Shown one piece after another: positions 21,600-32,321 of a DNA stretch of 64,000 nucleotides (its first letter is position 1; every line of letters starts with the position of its first letter). The position numbers were made by a program, and so were the translations under genes. The DNA lies in NCBI GenBank assembly GCA_017893485.1, contig CM030366.1, positions 52,234,565-52,298,564 on the forward strand, given 5' to 3'. Below the pieces are notes generated by a model. The model searched no databases. It was not told the origin of the DNA and was given only the letters and a program-made list of their open reading frames with translations. Source of the stretch: Hemerocallis citrina. Lineage: Eukaryota; Streptophyta; Magnoliopsida; Asparagales; Asphodelaceae.

Positions 21600-24030
21600 G
21601 TTACCTCCGGATCGAGAGGTGGAGTTCGGTATTGAAGTTCAACCGGGTACGATGCCGATATCGAAGAGCCCGTACAAGATGGCACCGATTGAGCTAGCAG
21701 AGCTGAAAGTGCAGATTCAGGGGTTGTTGGATTTGGGTTTCATCAGGCCCAGTGTTTCACCGTGGGGATCTCCTGTTCTGTTTGTCAATAAGAAGGACGG
21801 AAGTCGCAGACTATGCATTAATTATCATGAGCTGAACAGTGTCACAGTGAAGAATCGGTATCCACTAACCAGGATTGATGACTTATTTGATCAGTTGGGC
21901 GGTGCTGCAGTCTTTTCGAAGTTGGACCTTCACTTGAGGTATCATCAGGTGAAGGTGAAAGCGGCAGATGTGCAGAAGACTGAGTTCAGGACCAGGTATG
22001 GGCATTACGAGTTCTTAGTGATGTCCTTCGGAGTCACGAATGCCCCAGCAGTGTTTATGAGCCTGATGAACAGAGTTTTCTCCCCGTTTCTAGACAAATT
22101 TATGGTGGTCTTCATAGATGACATCTTGGTGTATTCTTAGAACCGGGAAAAGCATGCTGAGCATCTGAGGTTAGTCTTATAGTCTCTAGGGGAGAATCAA
22201 CTCTATGGAAAACTCAGGAAGTGTGAGTTCTGGCTTGATCGGGTCACATTCTTGGGGCATATTATCTCGGGCGAGGGAATCTCTGTTGATCCATCCAAGA
22301 TTGCTGCAGTGAAAGATTGGCCAGTGCCTAAGCCAGTTTCAGAGGTGAGACATTTTCTCGGGCTAGCAGGGTATTATCGGAAGTTTGTCCAAGACTTCTC
22401 GAAGATTGCTGGGCCATTGAATAAACTGACAGGGAAGGATCGGAAATTTTTTTGGGATGGGGCCTACAGTGAAACTTTTGCAGAGTTGAAGAGCAGGCTG
22501 ATGTAAGTGCCAGTGTTTACTATACCGGATGGTTCGGGTGGTTTCGTGATTCACCGCGATGCTTCAGGAAAAGGTCTAGGTGCAGAGTTAATTCAGAAGG
22601 GTCGAGTTGTGGCTTATGCATCCATGCAGTTGAGGCCGTACGAGAAGAACTACCCTACTCATGACTTGGAGTTGGCAGGAGTGATCTTTGCTTTGAAGCT
22701 GTGGAGACACTATTTACTTGGAGACCGAGTGAAAATCTTTACTGACCACAAAAGTCTCAAGTATGTCTTCACCCAGAAGGAGTTGAACATGAGGCAGAGG
22801 TGCTGGTTGGAGTTAATGGCCGACTATGACATCGGTTTACAGTATCACCTCGGTAAGGTGAACTTGGTGCCAGATGCGTTGAGTAAGAGGCCAGTTGCCA
22901 TGTTCTTGACTAAGCAGGAGGAACTTGTTGAGCAGATGAGAAGGTTGGACTTGAATGTGATTTTGTTGGGTGCCGACCGGAGTTGTATGATGCTTCAGTT
23001 GTAGTCGTCGTTGGTAGAGCAGATTAAGGAAGCACAGGTAGGTGATGAGCAGTTGCAGGGATTCAGCGCTGAAGTTGACGCAGGTACAAGGACCGATATG
23101 GTCATTCACTCAGATGGATCACTTCGCTTTGGGGCTAGGTTGTGTGTCCCAAAGGGCGAAGTCAAACAGAAACTGCTTGAGGAAGCCCCCCAGTCGACAT
23201 ACTCTATTCATCCCGGTGGTACTAAGATGTATCGGGATTTGAAGCTTCACTTCTGGTGGCATGCTATGAAGAGGGCTGTAGCAAGATTTGTGTCTCATTG
23301 CTTGATCTACCAGCAGGTGAAGGCATAACATCAGAGAACCGTCGGGTTTCTTCAACCTCTTCCAATTCCGGAGTGGAAGTGGGAGCACATCACCATGGAT
23401 TTTGTGACTGCCTTGCCGAGGATTTCCAAAGGTCACAACGCCATTTGGGTGATTGTGGACAGGCTGACGAAGAGTGCTCACTTCAACTCCTTCAGAGTTG
23501 GTCAGTAAACTGAGAGTCTCGCAGAGAGGTACATGCAAGAGATTGTCAGGCTTCATGGGGTTTCGGTCAGCATTGTATCCGACATGGATACCAGGTTCAG
23601 ATCTCAGTTTTGGGAGAGCCTTCAGAGCAGTCTTGGGAGCAAGTTGAAGTATAGTACAGCCTTCCATCCTCAGATAGATAGGCAGTCAGAAAGGACCATT
23701 CAGACATTAGAGGACATGTTGAGGTCTTATGTGCTTCAGTTTGGAAGGTCTTGGGAGGATCACCTGCACTTGGTAGAGTTCTCGTACAATAACAGCTATC
23801 AGGCCAGTCTTAAAGCTGCACCGTACGAGGCACTGTATGGTCGGAGGTGTAGGTCACCAGTGTGTTGGGATGACATTGGTGAGAGGAAATTGTTGGGGCC
23901 TGAGTTAATCACCAAGACTATCGATGCAGAGGCTCAGATCAGGAAGCATCTTCTGGCAGCACAGGACAGGCAGAGGAAATGAGCAGATGTCCACGAAGGC
24001 CCTTGGAGTTTGAGGTAGGAGACCATGTGT
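21600..24030 (+). pseudogene. pol: Tekay/Del-like Gypsy pol, copy 1: RT, RNase H, integrase
   Basis: [49 protein letters not shown]-type [11 protein letters not shown]. RNase [18 protein letters not shown] and [11 protein letters not shown]. Integrase: HPGG..H..C zinc site, [24 protein letters not shown] and FHPQIDRQSERTIQ. The zinc-site CLICQQ of copy 2 is CLIYQQ here, so one Cys is lost. Stops: TAG 22138, TAG 22180, TAA 22504, TAG 23002, TAA 23326, TAA about 23506 and TGA 23980. Both ends are missing: the start is within pol and the end is cut in GDHV by the TRIM. Confidence 0.9.
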
Positions 24031-24174
24031 TGTAACACCTCGTAATTTCTAAACATATAAAATATATAATATATATGTATAAGAGGATGGCTTGATTGCA
24101 ATATATGTAATTATGTTTAAATAAGGGGGCCCCACATCTGAGAAAAATGACAGCACTGTGTGCTGTGTTCAAGC

Positions 24175-24192
24175 TGACGTCAGGTGACGTCA
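24175..24192 (+). promoter_or_regulatory. Paired TGACGTCA elements in TRIM 5' LTR
   Basis: Two perfect TGACGTCA palindromes (24175-24182, 24185-24192) separated by 2 bp. TGACG/TGACGTCA are binding cores of plant bZIP (TGA-type) factors. The truncated 3' LTR ends before this point. Regulatory role inferred from motif pairing only. Confidence 0.45.
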
Positions 24193-24522
24193 GCATAGGT
24201 GGGGGCCACCCGGATTCTCGTGAAGATAGAGCTTGCCTCTGTGCTCTCTTGAGGCTAACGTGGCTCAGGGGCCCGCTGCCTTGGGTCTCTGTGTATGCGC
24301 GGGAGTAAGAGAGAGAGAACGGGAAATTGATTGAGAAATAGTCCCATATCGGGATTGAACAAGAATATAATATTAATAAATAATAATGCCTATGATCAAG
24401 AATCACCAATTGGTTAACCACCTTTTGAGAGGTAGCCTGTGGTGCACAGTTGTACTATACTATAAATAATTTTTGTTCTAAATTATATACATTGTCTGAG
24501 CTAGGGGCAGGGGTGTTACAAA

Positions 24523-24535
24523 TGGTATCAGAGCC
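24523..24535 (+). other. Primer-binding site of the TRIM, tRNA-iMet
   Basis: TGGTATCAGAGCC, complementary to the 3' end of initiator tRNA-Met, two bases after the 5' LTR end. Confidence 0.9.
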
Positions 24536-24907
24536 AGGTTTTCGACCCCAGATGTAGGAGAGCCGTGAGTGTGAGGGCTTCAGGATTCACGGTGTGAGAG
24601 TTTTCATAGGTTGTCTACATGATGCGTCATGTCATGACGTAAATTCATCTCCGAAATTATCGGGATCGAGGCGACGCTTACGGACTGCTCCATATCGGCT
24701 AAAAAGTAGATCCTGCACTAGATTGTGCATATCTCGTGCTCAGCGAGAACGCTGATTTCTGAAGGGGGGTGTGTGTAACACTCCGTAATTTCTAAACATA
24801 TAAAATATATAATATATATGTATAAGATGATGGCTTGATGGCAATATATGTAATTATGTGTAAATGAGGGGGCTTCACATCTGAGAAAAACGATAGCACT
24901 GTGTGCT

Positions 24908-25489
24908 CCCTCAATGGTCATCTCATTGGCTAGCTACCTCATATGGAATAGGTCTCTGGCTTGCTCCTGTCCGCTCTTTGGTTATCTATCGGAAACGCAA
25001 ACTCGTAATCTTTCCTGGCTTGTTTGGTTTAGGCCACAAACCAATTCTTTATATTTATTCCCGCGAATCTGGAATCTCTGTAACTATGGCAAATGGTCAA
25101 AGCGTTCTGATAAGGGAAGAAGATATGTAAGCCTCTTTTGTCTCGAAAAATGCCTTTTAAGACCTCTTTCTGGTTATGATTGAATCGTTCAGAATGGCCG
25201 ATTTTGCTGAATTAAAACATGGTCTCCTTGTCTAAGACCTATAGACGATTTGAATAAGCCACACATTTACCCGTTCACCATAACTGAAAACCAAGAGCTA
25301 GTGATACATCTCCTGAGTGTATCTGTAAACAGATAAGAAAATCAAAACCTTTCAAAAACTTCCGTTAGAAAGTCCCATTCCCTCTTTCTTTCGGGAAGGG
25401 CTTATCAGCACCTAGCTTACAGAGGAGAGCCTTGCCAAGTGCTGCACTTTGTTGATTTTGAATCCTAGGATCAAGAAACTCAAGTTGTG
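24908..25489. other. Single-copy-looking insert, possibly organelle-derived
   Basis: Between the cut TRIM LTR and an inverted LTR head lies about 580 bp with higher GC and none of the motifs of the surrounding elements. Phrases such as CCCTCTTTCTTTCGGGAAGG and short open frames on the plus strand (24903-25130) are reminiscent of plant mitochondrial intergenic DNA, but I cannot name a gene. It may instead be ordinary nuclear filler captured at a break. Confidence 0.3.
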
Positions 25490-27559
25490 CAAGTGGTAAG
25501 TATCGTGTCTTGCGTACAAGTATCAAGTAATTACGTGTTAAGTATCATGTCTCAAGTAATCACGTAGGATCCGTGGATCCCCTTCCGAGTACACATTTCT
25601 GAATTATCCACTATTAGATCTTTCCCTTAAACCCCGGCTTGGTCGTTTATTATTATTGTCAAACAAGCATGTATATGTGCAAAATATATCAAGAATAATA
25701 TGGCATGATCATGTGACAAGTTCAAGTTGCAAGATAAACATGTACGAGTGCAAGATAATACATGAAAGAATAAAATAGACAAATCTCAAGTTCAGGACAG
25801 CAAGATCATACTGCAGCAAAACAGTGATTCCCAGTGTTACAAGTACGCAAATCTAAATTCGTCAAAACATCTAGAAAATAGACTTCCACACAAACCCAGC
25901 GAGTATAAATAAGCCATATATTAATTCACAAAAACATAGCTCAAAACTGGTTTGAATACAAAAAATAGGTTCAGCCAGAAATCAGGAAAACGAATTCAAG
26001 AACAGGAAAACAGCATGAAAACACATTAAATAAATCCACGAAAAATCTGGGATATTCCCCTATATATCCAGTATATAAATATAAAGTTTCATAATTTTCC
26101 AGTAAAATTAGATCAGTTATCAAAAATCGGGAAACATCAATATACGAGAGTTTGGCAAATCTAGAATTCCCAACACTGCTGTACGAAAACTATGATCTCT
26201 CGCAGCCAGTGGAACAAAATCTAATTCCGCCAAAGGGATATGAAAATAGATAAAATATACTAACTTTCATATTCCACAAACAGTTTTCATACAGTAAAAG
26301 AAATCAGGGTGAAAATACGATTCTTTACAGAATAGCGAGTAGAATACAGCAAGTATAGTTTTCATAAACGAGCATGAAACGGCACATAAAACTCATCAAT
26401 AAAATCCACCAAAAATTTTGGATAATCCCTAAGTAGATATAGAAAAGCTGACCAAAGTTCTAGATCAAAATAATATGTGTAGCACAAGAATCAAAATATT
26501 TTAGTCATCAAAATCACCGAAAAACGAAATCTGAAAAAGTTCTACACCTCTGTAGCAAAACAGTCATATCTCACTCATAATAAAACGAAATAGAGCAAGG
26601 TCAGAGGGGTTGGAAAATAGACGAAATTCTCTAAAACTCATGTTTTATACTGAAATTAAGATACTGACTTCAAGACAGTCCAAAACAGCAAACATAACAG
26701 ATCAGCGACAAAATACAAAATTTTTCCTTTTATGACAACTCAACATATATCATACAAAACTTGTTCAGAACACAACCAAACATGAAATCGAGTCTACCAA
26801 GTGTCCAAACATCATGAATTAGGGTATCTAGCATGTCCACACTAAGTATATTACATGGGTCTCAACAAAATCACGAATTCTCACAAAAGTCTCACATACA
26901 TGATCAAATTAAGAACAGGTAAAACCTAAGTTATTTCATGTCAAATTTTATATCGTGAGTCATCTATGGTCAAATAGCACTATAGAGACAAAACCCATAA
27001 AAAATAACACAAACAAGAGTCGTCTTTAGACCCAACTACACTATAGGTGGTATTTTTGACTTGTATCATACAAAGAAATTTTGAGTACAAGTTACTTGCC
27101 TTAACCGAAGATGAAGAACGACAAAAATCAAGAGTAACAGGAATGGATTCCCGACAACGAGCAAAACCCACAAACGAAAATCCACGAACTAATTAATCCA
27201 AGCAAACTTGAGCGAAAATCCCCACACGAACAAACTCCACCAAAAGAGAGATGATCCAAGAAGGATGATGACAATAGTGGCTTGCGGCCACAAGAGAGAT
27301 CAACGCCGGAGAGGATGAGAGAGACTAGGGATTGTATGGCAGTGTAAAAGATGGTCGGCCAAGGGAGAGATCGGCCAAGGGGATGATGGGGCTCGGGTGT
27401 TGGGGTGTTGCGACGTCGGAGGGTGCACAGGCCGGAGGGAGGGGCTCGGCCTGGGGTCCGGGCGTCAGGCTGGAGTGCGGGTGGCGCAAGCAAGGAGGGG
27501 GAGAGGCCGGGGGTTTGTATGGAGGCTAGAGTTTAGGATTAGGGTTAAGGGAGAGAGAT

Positions 27560-27590
<31 letters not shown>

Positions 27591-28015
27591 GGATTAGGGT
27601 TAATGGGTAACTGAGTTGTGGGTAATTAGGAGTAGTAATAGGATTTGTTTAATTGGGCTTTAATTAGGATACAAATTGTAAAGGATATCAAATAGGATTG
27701 GGGATTTAATTTGACTTTGGTAATCTTATTAGGGATCAAACAATAGGATTGGTAATTGGATACAACCAACCACCACCACCACAAACACCCAAAAAAATAA
27801 AAATAAAGAGAACGAGACCAAATGAAAGAAAGATCAAATAATAGAAGAACGAAACAAAAGTGACAACCAATCAAACACAAAGAGCTCAAAATGAAATAAA
27901 ACGAATATATTGTGAAAGCAACTCCAACATACGATTCAGAAAAAATACAAGAGAGAAAATACACCAAAACGAAAAATACACTCAAAAATATACAAAATGA
28001 AAAACAGGGATTACA
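25490..28015 (-). mobile_element. Truncated long Gypsy LTR (head), minus orientation
   Basis: On the minus strand it begins TGTAATCCCTGTTTTTC at 28015 and runs left. 25680-25560 is similar to 42450-42560 in the 3' LTR of Gypsy copy 2 (shared order: CATG..T, AATAATAA, AAGCC.GGGTTTAAGGGAAA, AGTGGA). GGCAA/GTAACTTGTA (about 27100) matches GCAA/GTAGCTTGTA there, and AAACCCTAG-type leader sequence lies at 27530-27290. The LTR end (GGGGCATGACA type) is absent, so it is broken near 25490. An AT array (27560-27590) lies inside. No pol attached. Confidence 0.6.
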
Positions 28016-28047
28016 CTAAGGGCGTTTGTCTTTGTTTCTTTATTTTA

Positions 28048-28049
<2 letters not shown>

Positions 28050-28101
<52 letters not shown>
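28050..28101. repeat. (AT)n microsatellite
   Basis: About 50 bp of alternating A and T directly left of the hairpin MITE; a short AT run (about 28274-28289) continues to its right, so the MITE appears to have landed inside one array. Confidence 0.9.
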
Positions 28102-28104
<3 letters not shown>

Positions 28105-28273
28105 GAAAAGGGGTATGAGCAACTTGCTCATTTAGTAAATAAGCAATTGATGATGTGGCATACATGTGATTGGAAAAGCTTTAAAATGGTTAGTTGTCCA
28201 ATGTATCACATGCATGCCACATAATCAATTGCTCATTTACTAAATGAGCAAGTTGCTCATATCCCTTTTACCC
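28102..28273. mobile_element. Hairpin MITE, 172 bp
   Basis: The two ends are inverted copies of each other for about 58 bp: GGGGAAAAGGGGTATGAGCA at the left pairs with TGCTCATATCCCTTTTACCC at the right, and the pairing continues through CTTGCTCATTTAGTAAAT to ATGTGGCA. The loop is about 55 bp. There is no coding region. AT-rich target and TA/ATAT flanks would suit a Tc1/mariner-type or other MITE; the duplication cannot be sized inside a repeat array. Confidence 0.75.
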
Positions 28274-28555
28274 ATATATATATATATACAGACTTTGGAG
28301 ACGAGTTGCCTGCTAGAGTTGGTGAGCAAACCTTCTAGGCTTCGCTTGGCAAAGCTTGCTTCAGTTATTTGTATTTGAGTTATTTAATTCTTGTTGCTAT
28401 TTAAAACTTGTAGCGGGCTTGTAGTCCCGAAGTTTTTACTTTTGATCCAGATCTTGAATTTATTTGGGATATTTATATTTGTTCAAATGTTTTATGTTGA
28501 TTAATAAATTATTCATGTATGCGTGGTTGTGTATACACTACAACATATATGTCAT

Positions 28556-28965
28556 TTGATAGCATTTTGTAAATGCTATTAAAGACATATGACAGCATTT
28601 TGCAAACGCTGTCAATACCCCCGCTATGGTATGTTTATAGCGTTTCCGCGAAACGCTATAAAAAGCACAGCGTTTCGAAAACGCTATAAATATGATATCG
28701 TTTTTGAAACACTATCGTATATATAGCGTTTTGAAAACGCTATCGTATATATAGCGTTTTCGAAACGCTATACATATGATAGCATTTTGACATACGCGTT
28801 TTGACAAACGCTATCGTATGTATAGCATTTTCGAAATGCTATATACGATAGCGTTTTGACAAATGCTATCGTATTTACAACATTTTCCAAACACTACGCC
28901 TTTAATAATGTTTCGAAAATGCTATCGTTTGTAAGAGTAGTGTTTTTTTTTCCAGCATTTTAAAA
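28556..28965. repeat. Left subterminal palindromic array of the CACTA element
   Basis: About fifteen diverged copies of an inverted motif in which ATAGCGTTTT meets AAAACGCTAT, spaced roughly every 20-35 bp. Sparse counterparts (ATAGCATTTTAAAAATGCTA, 32040-32060) occur at the right end. They would bind the element-encoded TNPA-like protein. Methylation-prone. Confidence 0.85.
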
Positions 28966-29776
28966 CGCTATTTATTTTTGACCTGTATGCAAAAAAAATA
29001 TCTACCGATGCAAAGAAAAGTTTCCAGATGCATATATATAAAACATCAAAATTGAACATATACCAAACAGTCAAACGCCTTTTCCTAAAAATAATTTTAA
29101 AATGTACTACAATTAGTTGAATCTAAAAAAGAAACACATGAAATCACAGTTATCAACCCATCATGATACAGAGTACAACCTTCCATTGCTATGTCAAAAT
29201 GTGCATATACTAAAAAAGACTAGTTATTAATCCTAAAACACTAAAAGCAACACAGATGACAAATTTAACCCTCTCAGATCCTCCTCCATTCATCATCGGC
29301 CCATCACGTCCTCTCTTCCTCGGTTTTGACCTCTTCCTCGCCCACGCCCTCGACCATGACCTGCAATAAGAGTTGAAGAAACGTATATATCATTATACAC
29401 TTTTACAAAAGCCCGAGCTCAATAAAATGATAGGCCTCATATATATGAAGTATGCAATAATTAATAGGGCCACACGAACCAGAATGGTAATAAACAGATT
29501 AGTGTTTTACATTCGGGTTGACCCAAATGACATTATAGAAACCCAAATGACAAAAGTGGCATTGTTGACCACTCAATCTCAATAAATCAGTATGAAAAGA
29601 AAAAGAATAAGTTTAAATAAGAAATGCAGGCTAGGGGTGTACACTAGCCATGGGAAAAAAACCATGTGCACATAATTCACAATGTAAGAAAGGTACAAAA
29701 TGATGAACTTGGAGATCTGGCTGATAAACATATTCCACAAGTGACAATTTTCATCAGATGCTGAGATTTCGGCGTC

Positions 29777-30498
29777 CTAATTCTCAGATGTGGAAGCTGC
29801 AAAGTAAAAAAACAAATCCTAAGTGAACACCTAACTTAAAACTTTTAGAATACAGAACTATTAATTCAGATGCAACATCAAAGATAGTAGATTGAGTTCG
29901 AATCTGCAGAAATATCAATTGCATGTACGATGCAAAAAAATCTTGTTAGTCAACAAGAAAAGATGAATGCAAGTTAAGTTTACCCATCTTGCTTCTAGTA
30001 ACTCTGGGAACTCGCCAACAACACATGATTCTTGAAAGAGGCTCCAATCTCCTGTGAATGCAAAATAAAAATATAGTCAGACATGCTTGAGTACTTTACA
30101 CACATGAATTAAAAAAAAGAAAAAGTAACTTTTAAATGAAAAGAAATGAAATTTATTATGGAAAACCAAATGAATTGGAATTCAAATACGATTGGCGTGA
30201 AAATGAACATCATTCAGTGTCCAAAGGCTTCACACACCTTGGTAGCCTTTAGACAAACTTTCTCCATCTATAATAATGGAGATATTTCAGCTAAACATAA
30301 CAGGTGCCCATATGTAGAAGTAAAAACTAAAAGAGAGTAGTAAGAAAAAAACTGGAAACTGGAGTCTTCCTCTACTTACAGATTCTCTTGCTCAAGCTTT
30401 TCAGGTATTGAAACAGCCTTGCGTCTAGACAACACACCCTGTTGTGCACTACCTTATACTTGTTGAATTACATGTGCAAGAGAATTGCACAGTAGGAG
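29777..30498 (-). pseudogene. Spliceable gene remnant inside the CACTA element
   Basis: Three minus-strand exons can be joined in one phase: 30498-30380 (acceptor CTTGTAG/C, donor AATCT/GTAAGT), 30051-29984 (acceptor TTCACAG/G, donor ATGG/GTAAAC) and 29796-29777 (acceptor TTTGCAG/C, ending TAG). They encode SLAHVIQQV, a TAA at about codon 16, SAQQGVLSRRKAVSIPEKLE and a basic tail ending ASTSEN. No family recognised. It may be the 3' end of an element gene (TNPA-like) or a captured host fragment. A further acceptor at about 29361 precedes an RGRGRGRG-coding stretch. Confidence 0.45.
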
Positions 30499-31679
30499 CT
30501 ACAAGGAAACAGAAAAATGGTTAAATTTTGAGCAGAGCAAAAGGTAAAGCAACAGTTATATTTCTCGAGAGATTTAAATGCTCATTGCATAGATATATGA
30601 AATTTAGAGAGAAGGACGAAGAAGAACACTTCAAGGTGTAACCTAACAACTAAAAACCCAAAATAACCCTAGAAATTCGCAATTGACCATGCAAAGAGCA
30701 CCAGACCCTTGAACCTCCATTAACAATAGAAATTGTCAATTAATGTATAAATCCCAAATCAACAAGAAAACATTAGCAAACTCAATTCACATATCCAATA
30801 TTCATGGAACTAAGCAGTACATTTATTAATGAAAATCATGCTACAGAAGAAGCCAAAGAGGTAACTTCTGATAAAATACTAACTGAATTACCTATAGAAA
30901 GAGAAAGAAACTGAGAAAGTTGCAACCTGCGAAGAACAAAAAAGAGAATTTTGTGAATTCTTCTAATGGCAGATACGTATGTAAGGCAAGCAAGAAACAC
31001 AGAATAATTATCTTAGATATTGACATCTAAAAGATAATCCATTGTGCTTCCTATATTATAAAAAAAATTGTTGCTGCGGTAGGAAATTAATCATGGTGTA
31101 ATTAAAAAGAAGATATAGAAATGAAGTTAAGATCTTACCTGCAAAGAAGATATAGAAATGAAAGTACAATTATCCTATGCATACATGCCATTCTCAAAAG
31201 TATCAAGGTTTCATACAAGTTTCATACTTCCTGAGTTTATTTCTCATCAATTGCTATGATATACAGATGTATATTCTATCTTCTTATGATGTTATCTTTA
31301 CTTCTATGTTTAAATATGTTTTGGCTGCTTCTCTGGCTTGAATGCATTACATTTTTTCCGCTTTAAATTTATTGAATGAGCTCTCAAAATGATCTATGAA
31401 TCTCATTATAAAAATAAAATGAACTTGGATAGGTTGTTGTTCATGTTTCATACTGAGAGAGATCAGAGATCAATATTTCGTGGTTAACTTTGTCTTTAAT
31501 TAGCTAGTTGTATCAACAGTACTCCTTGTATATAATATCTAATACCATTAATGAAAATCTTCTATATGCTCAATGTTCAAACAAACACAACTAAAAAAGC
31601 AAAAAAAACATCAATTCAAATCAAATCAAATCAAATCTTTCCAACAAAAATCCTAACAATGTACAGTGTTGTTACCCCA

Positions 31680-31935
31680 AATCAACGGTGCAGTGGTCGA
31701 CGGCAGAAGAGAAAGAGATTTTACCCCCGGCGCGGTGGTCGACGACGCAAGAGAAAGAGAAGCGCGGAGGTCGATGCTAGCTGGTAATGGGGAGGAGAAG
31801 AGGGCAACATGGAAGAGAGGCATCGGGGAGCGAGGAGGAGAAGAGGGTGACGGAGAACGGGGACAGAGTGATTGGAGATTTGGACTAGGGTTTGTGGAGG
31901 AAAGGGTTCCGGGATTTAGATCGGGGGAGGAGTAG
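31680..31935 (-). other. GC-rich leader-like segment in the CACTA element
   Basis: On the minus strand a CT-rich stretch with AACCCTAG and repeated CTCTTCTCCTCC resembles a plant 5' UTR or first exon, upstream in orientation of the exons at 30498-29777. It could be the promoter-proximal part of the element gene. Open frames through it are low-complexity. Confidence 0.35.
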
Positions 31936-32321
31936 AGGATTTGAGAAGGATTTGGATTTTTGAGTCAGAATTTTCTTTTTTACCCCTATCTATTCAGTTT
32001 ATTTACGGATATAATAACGTTTATAAAATGCCATAAAAATATAGCATTTTAAAAATGCTATTGTAGCTAAGAATTAACTTAAAAATTAGTCAAAGACAAC
32101 ATTTTCTTTAGAAATGTTATTATTGATCACTTTCAACGGCATTAACTCTTAAATGCTGTAATAAATTCGTTGTAGAAAACCCTATATGTTGTAGTGATAT
32201 TTTTCTATATGTCTTGTTATGATGTTGAGTCGATCCTACAGCTTATGAATGACGAAAATTATTCGCTGGGCTTTGTCACGTACTCGTATTCTGAATTCCT
32301 TTTGGGAAGCGGGGCATGACA

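Larger units (their letters stand above)
24031..24907 (+). mobile_element. TRIM (terminal-repeat retrotransposon in miniature), 3' LTR truncated
   Basis: 5' LTR 24031-24520 (490 bp; TGTAACACCTCG...GGGTGTTACA), primer site TGGTATCAGAGCC at 24523-24535, interior of about 253 bp, polypurine tract GAAGGGGGGTGTG (24761-24773), then a 3' LTR from 24774 (TGTAACACTCCG) that matches the first 134 bp of the 5' LTR and stops at about 24907. No coding capacity. It sits in integrase codons of Gypsy copy 1. The interior from about 24585 to 24690 is similar to 58330-58440 in solo LTR D. It lacks the 5S rRNA domain of Cassandra. Confidence 0.85.
28536..32196 (-). mobile_element. CACTA (En/Spm) transposon, 3661 bp
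   Basis: Ends are CACTACAACATATA and TATATGTTGTAGTG, perfect 14-bp terminal inverted repeats starting with CACTA, flanked by a 3-bp duplication ATA (28533-28535 and 32197-32199). Subterminal regions are packed with copies of a short palindrome (TAGCGTTTTCGAAACGCTA type), the binding-site design of CACTA ends. No TNP2-like transposase frame is visible. A spliceable minus-strand gene remnant lies at 29777-30498, and a GC-rich CT-tract leader at 31935-31680 (minus). Confidence 0.9.
28274..32321 (+). mobile_element. Tail of a long Gypsy LTR, plus orientation, split by CACTA
   Basis: Pieces 28290-28535 and 32200-32321 together match 43083-43446 in the 3' LTR of Gypsy copy 2 (TTGCCTGCT..GAG, TTTGATCC.GATCT, GCTTATGAATG, TTTTGGGAAGCGGGGC.TGACA). 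The end at 32321 is followed directly by RT codons of Gypsy copy 2, so it behaves as an insertion into RT with candidate target TGCTA (32322-32326). The head in plus orientation is missing; an inverted head sits to the left (25490-28015). Confidence 0.65.

Noticed and set aside
24031..24907. Cassandra TRIM with 5S rRNA promoter
   Set aside because: End sequences and primer site are similar in style, but no 5S-like domain is present in the LTR.
27541..27610. Interstitial telomere (TTAGGG-like words)
   Set aside because: Only isolated TTAGGGTTA words in a leader-type AAACCCTAA context, no array of the plant TTTAGGG repeat.
28015..28101. Start of a Gypsy LTR in plus orientation
   Set aside because: No TGTAA...CCCC head on the plus strand here; the only head is the inverted one ending at 28015.
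31551..31935. Arg/Glu-rich plus-strand frames in the CACTA element
   Set aside because: Antisense of a CT-rich leader-like segment; low complexity.
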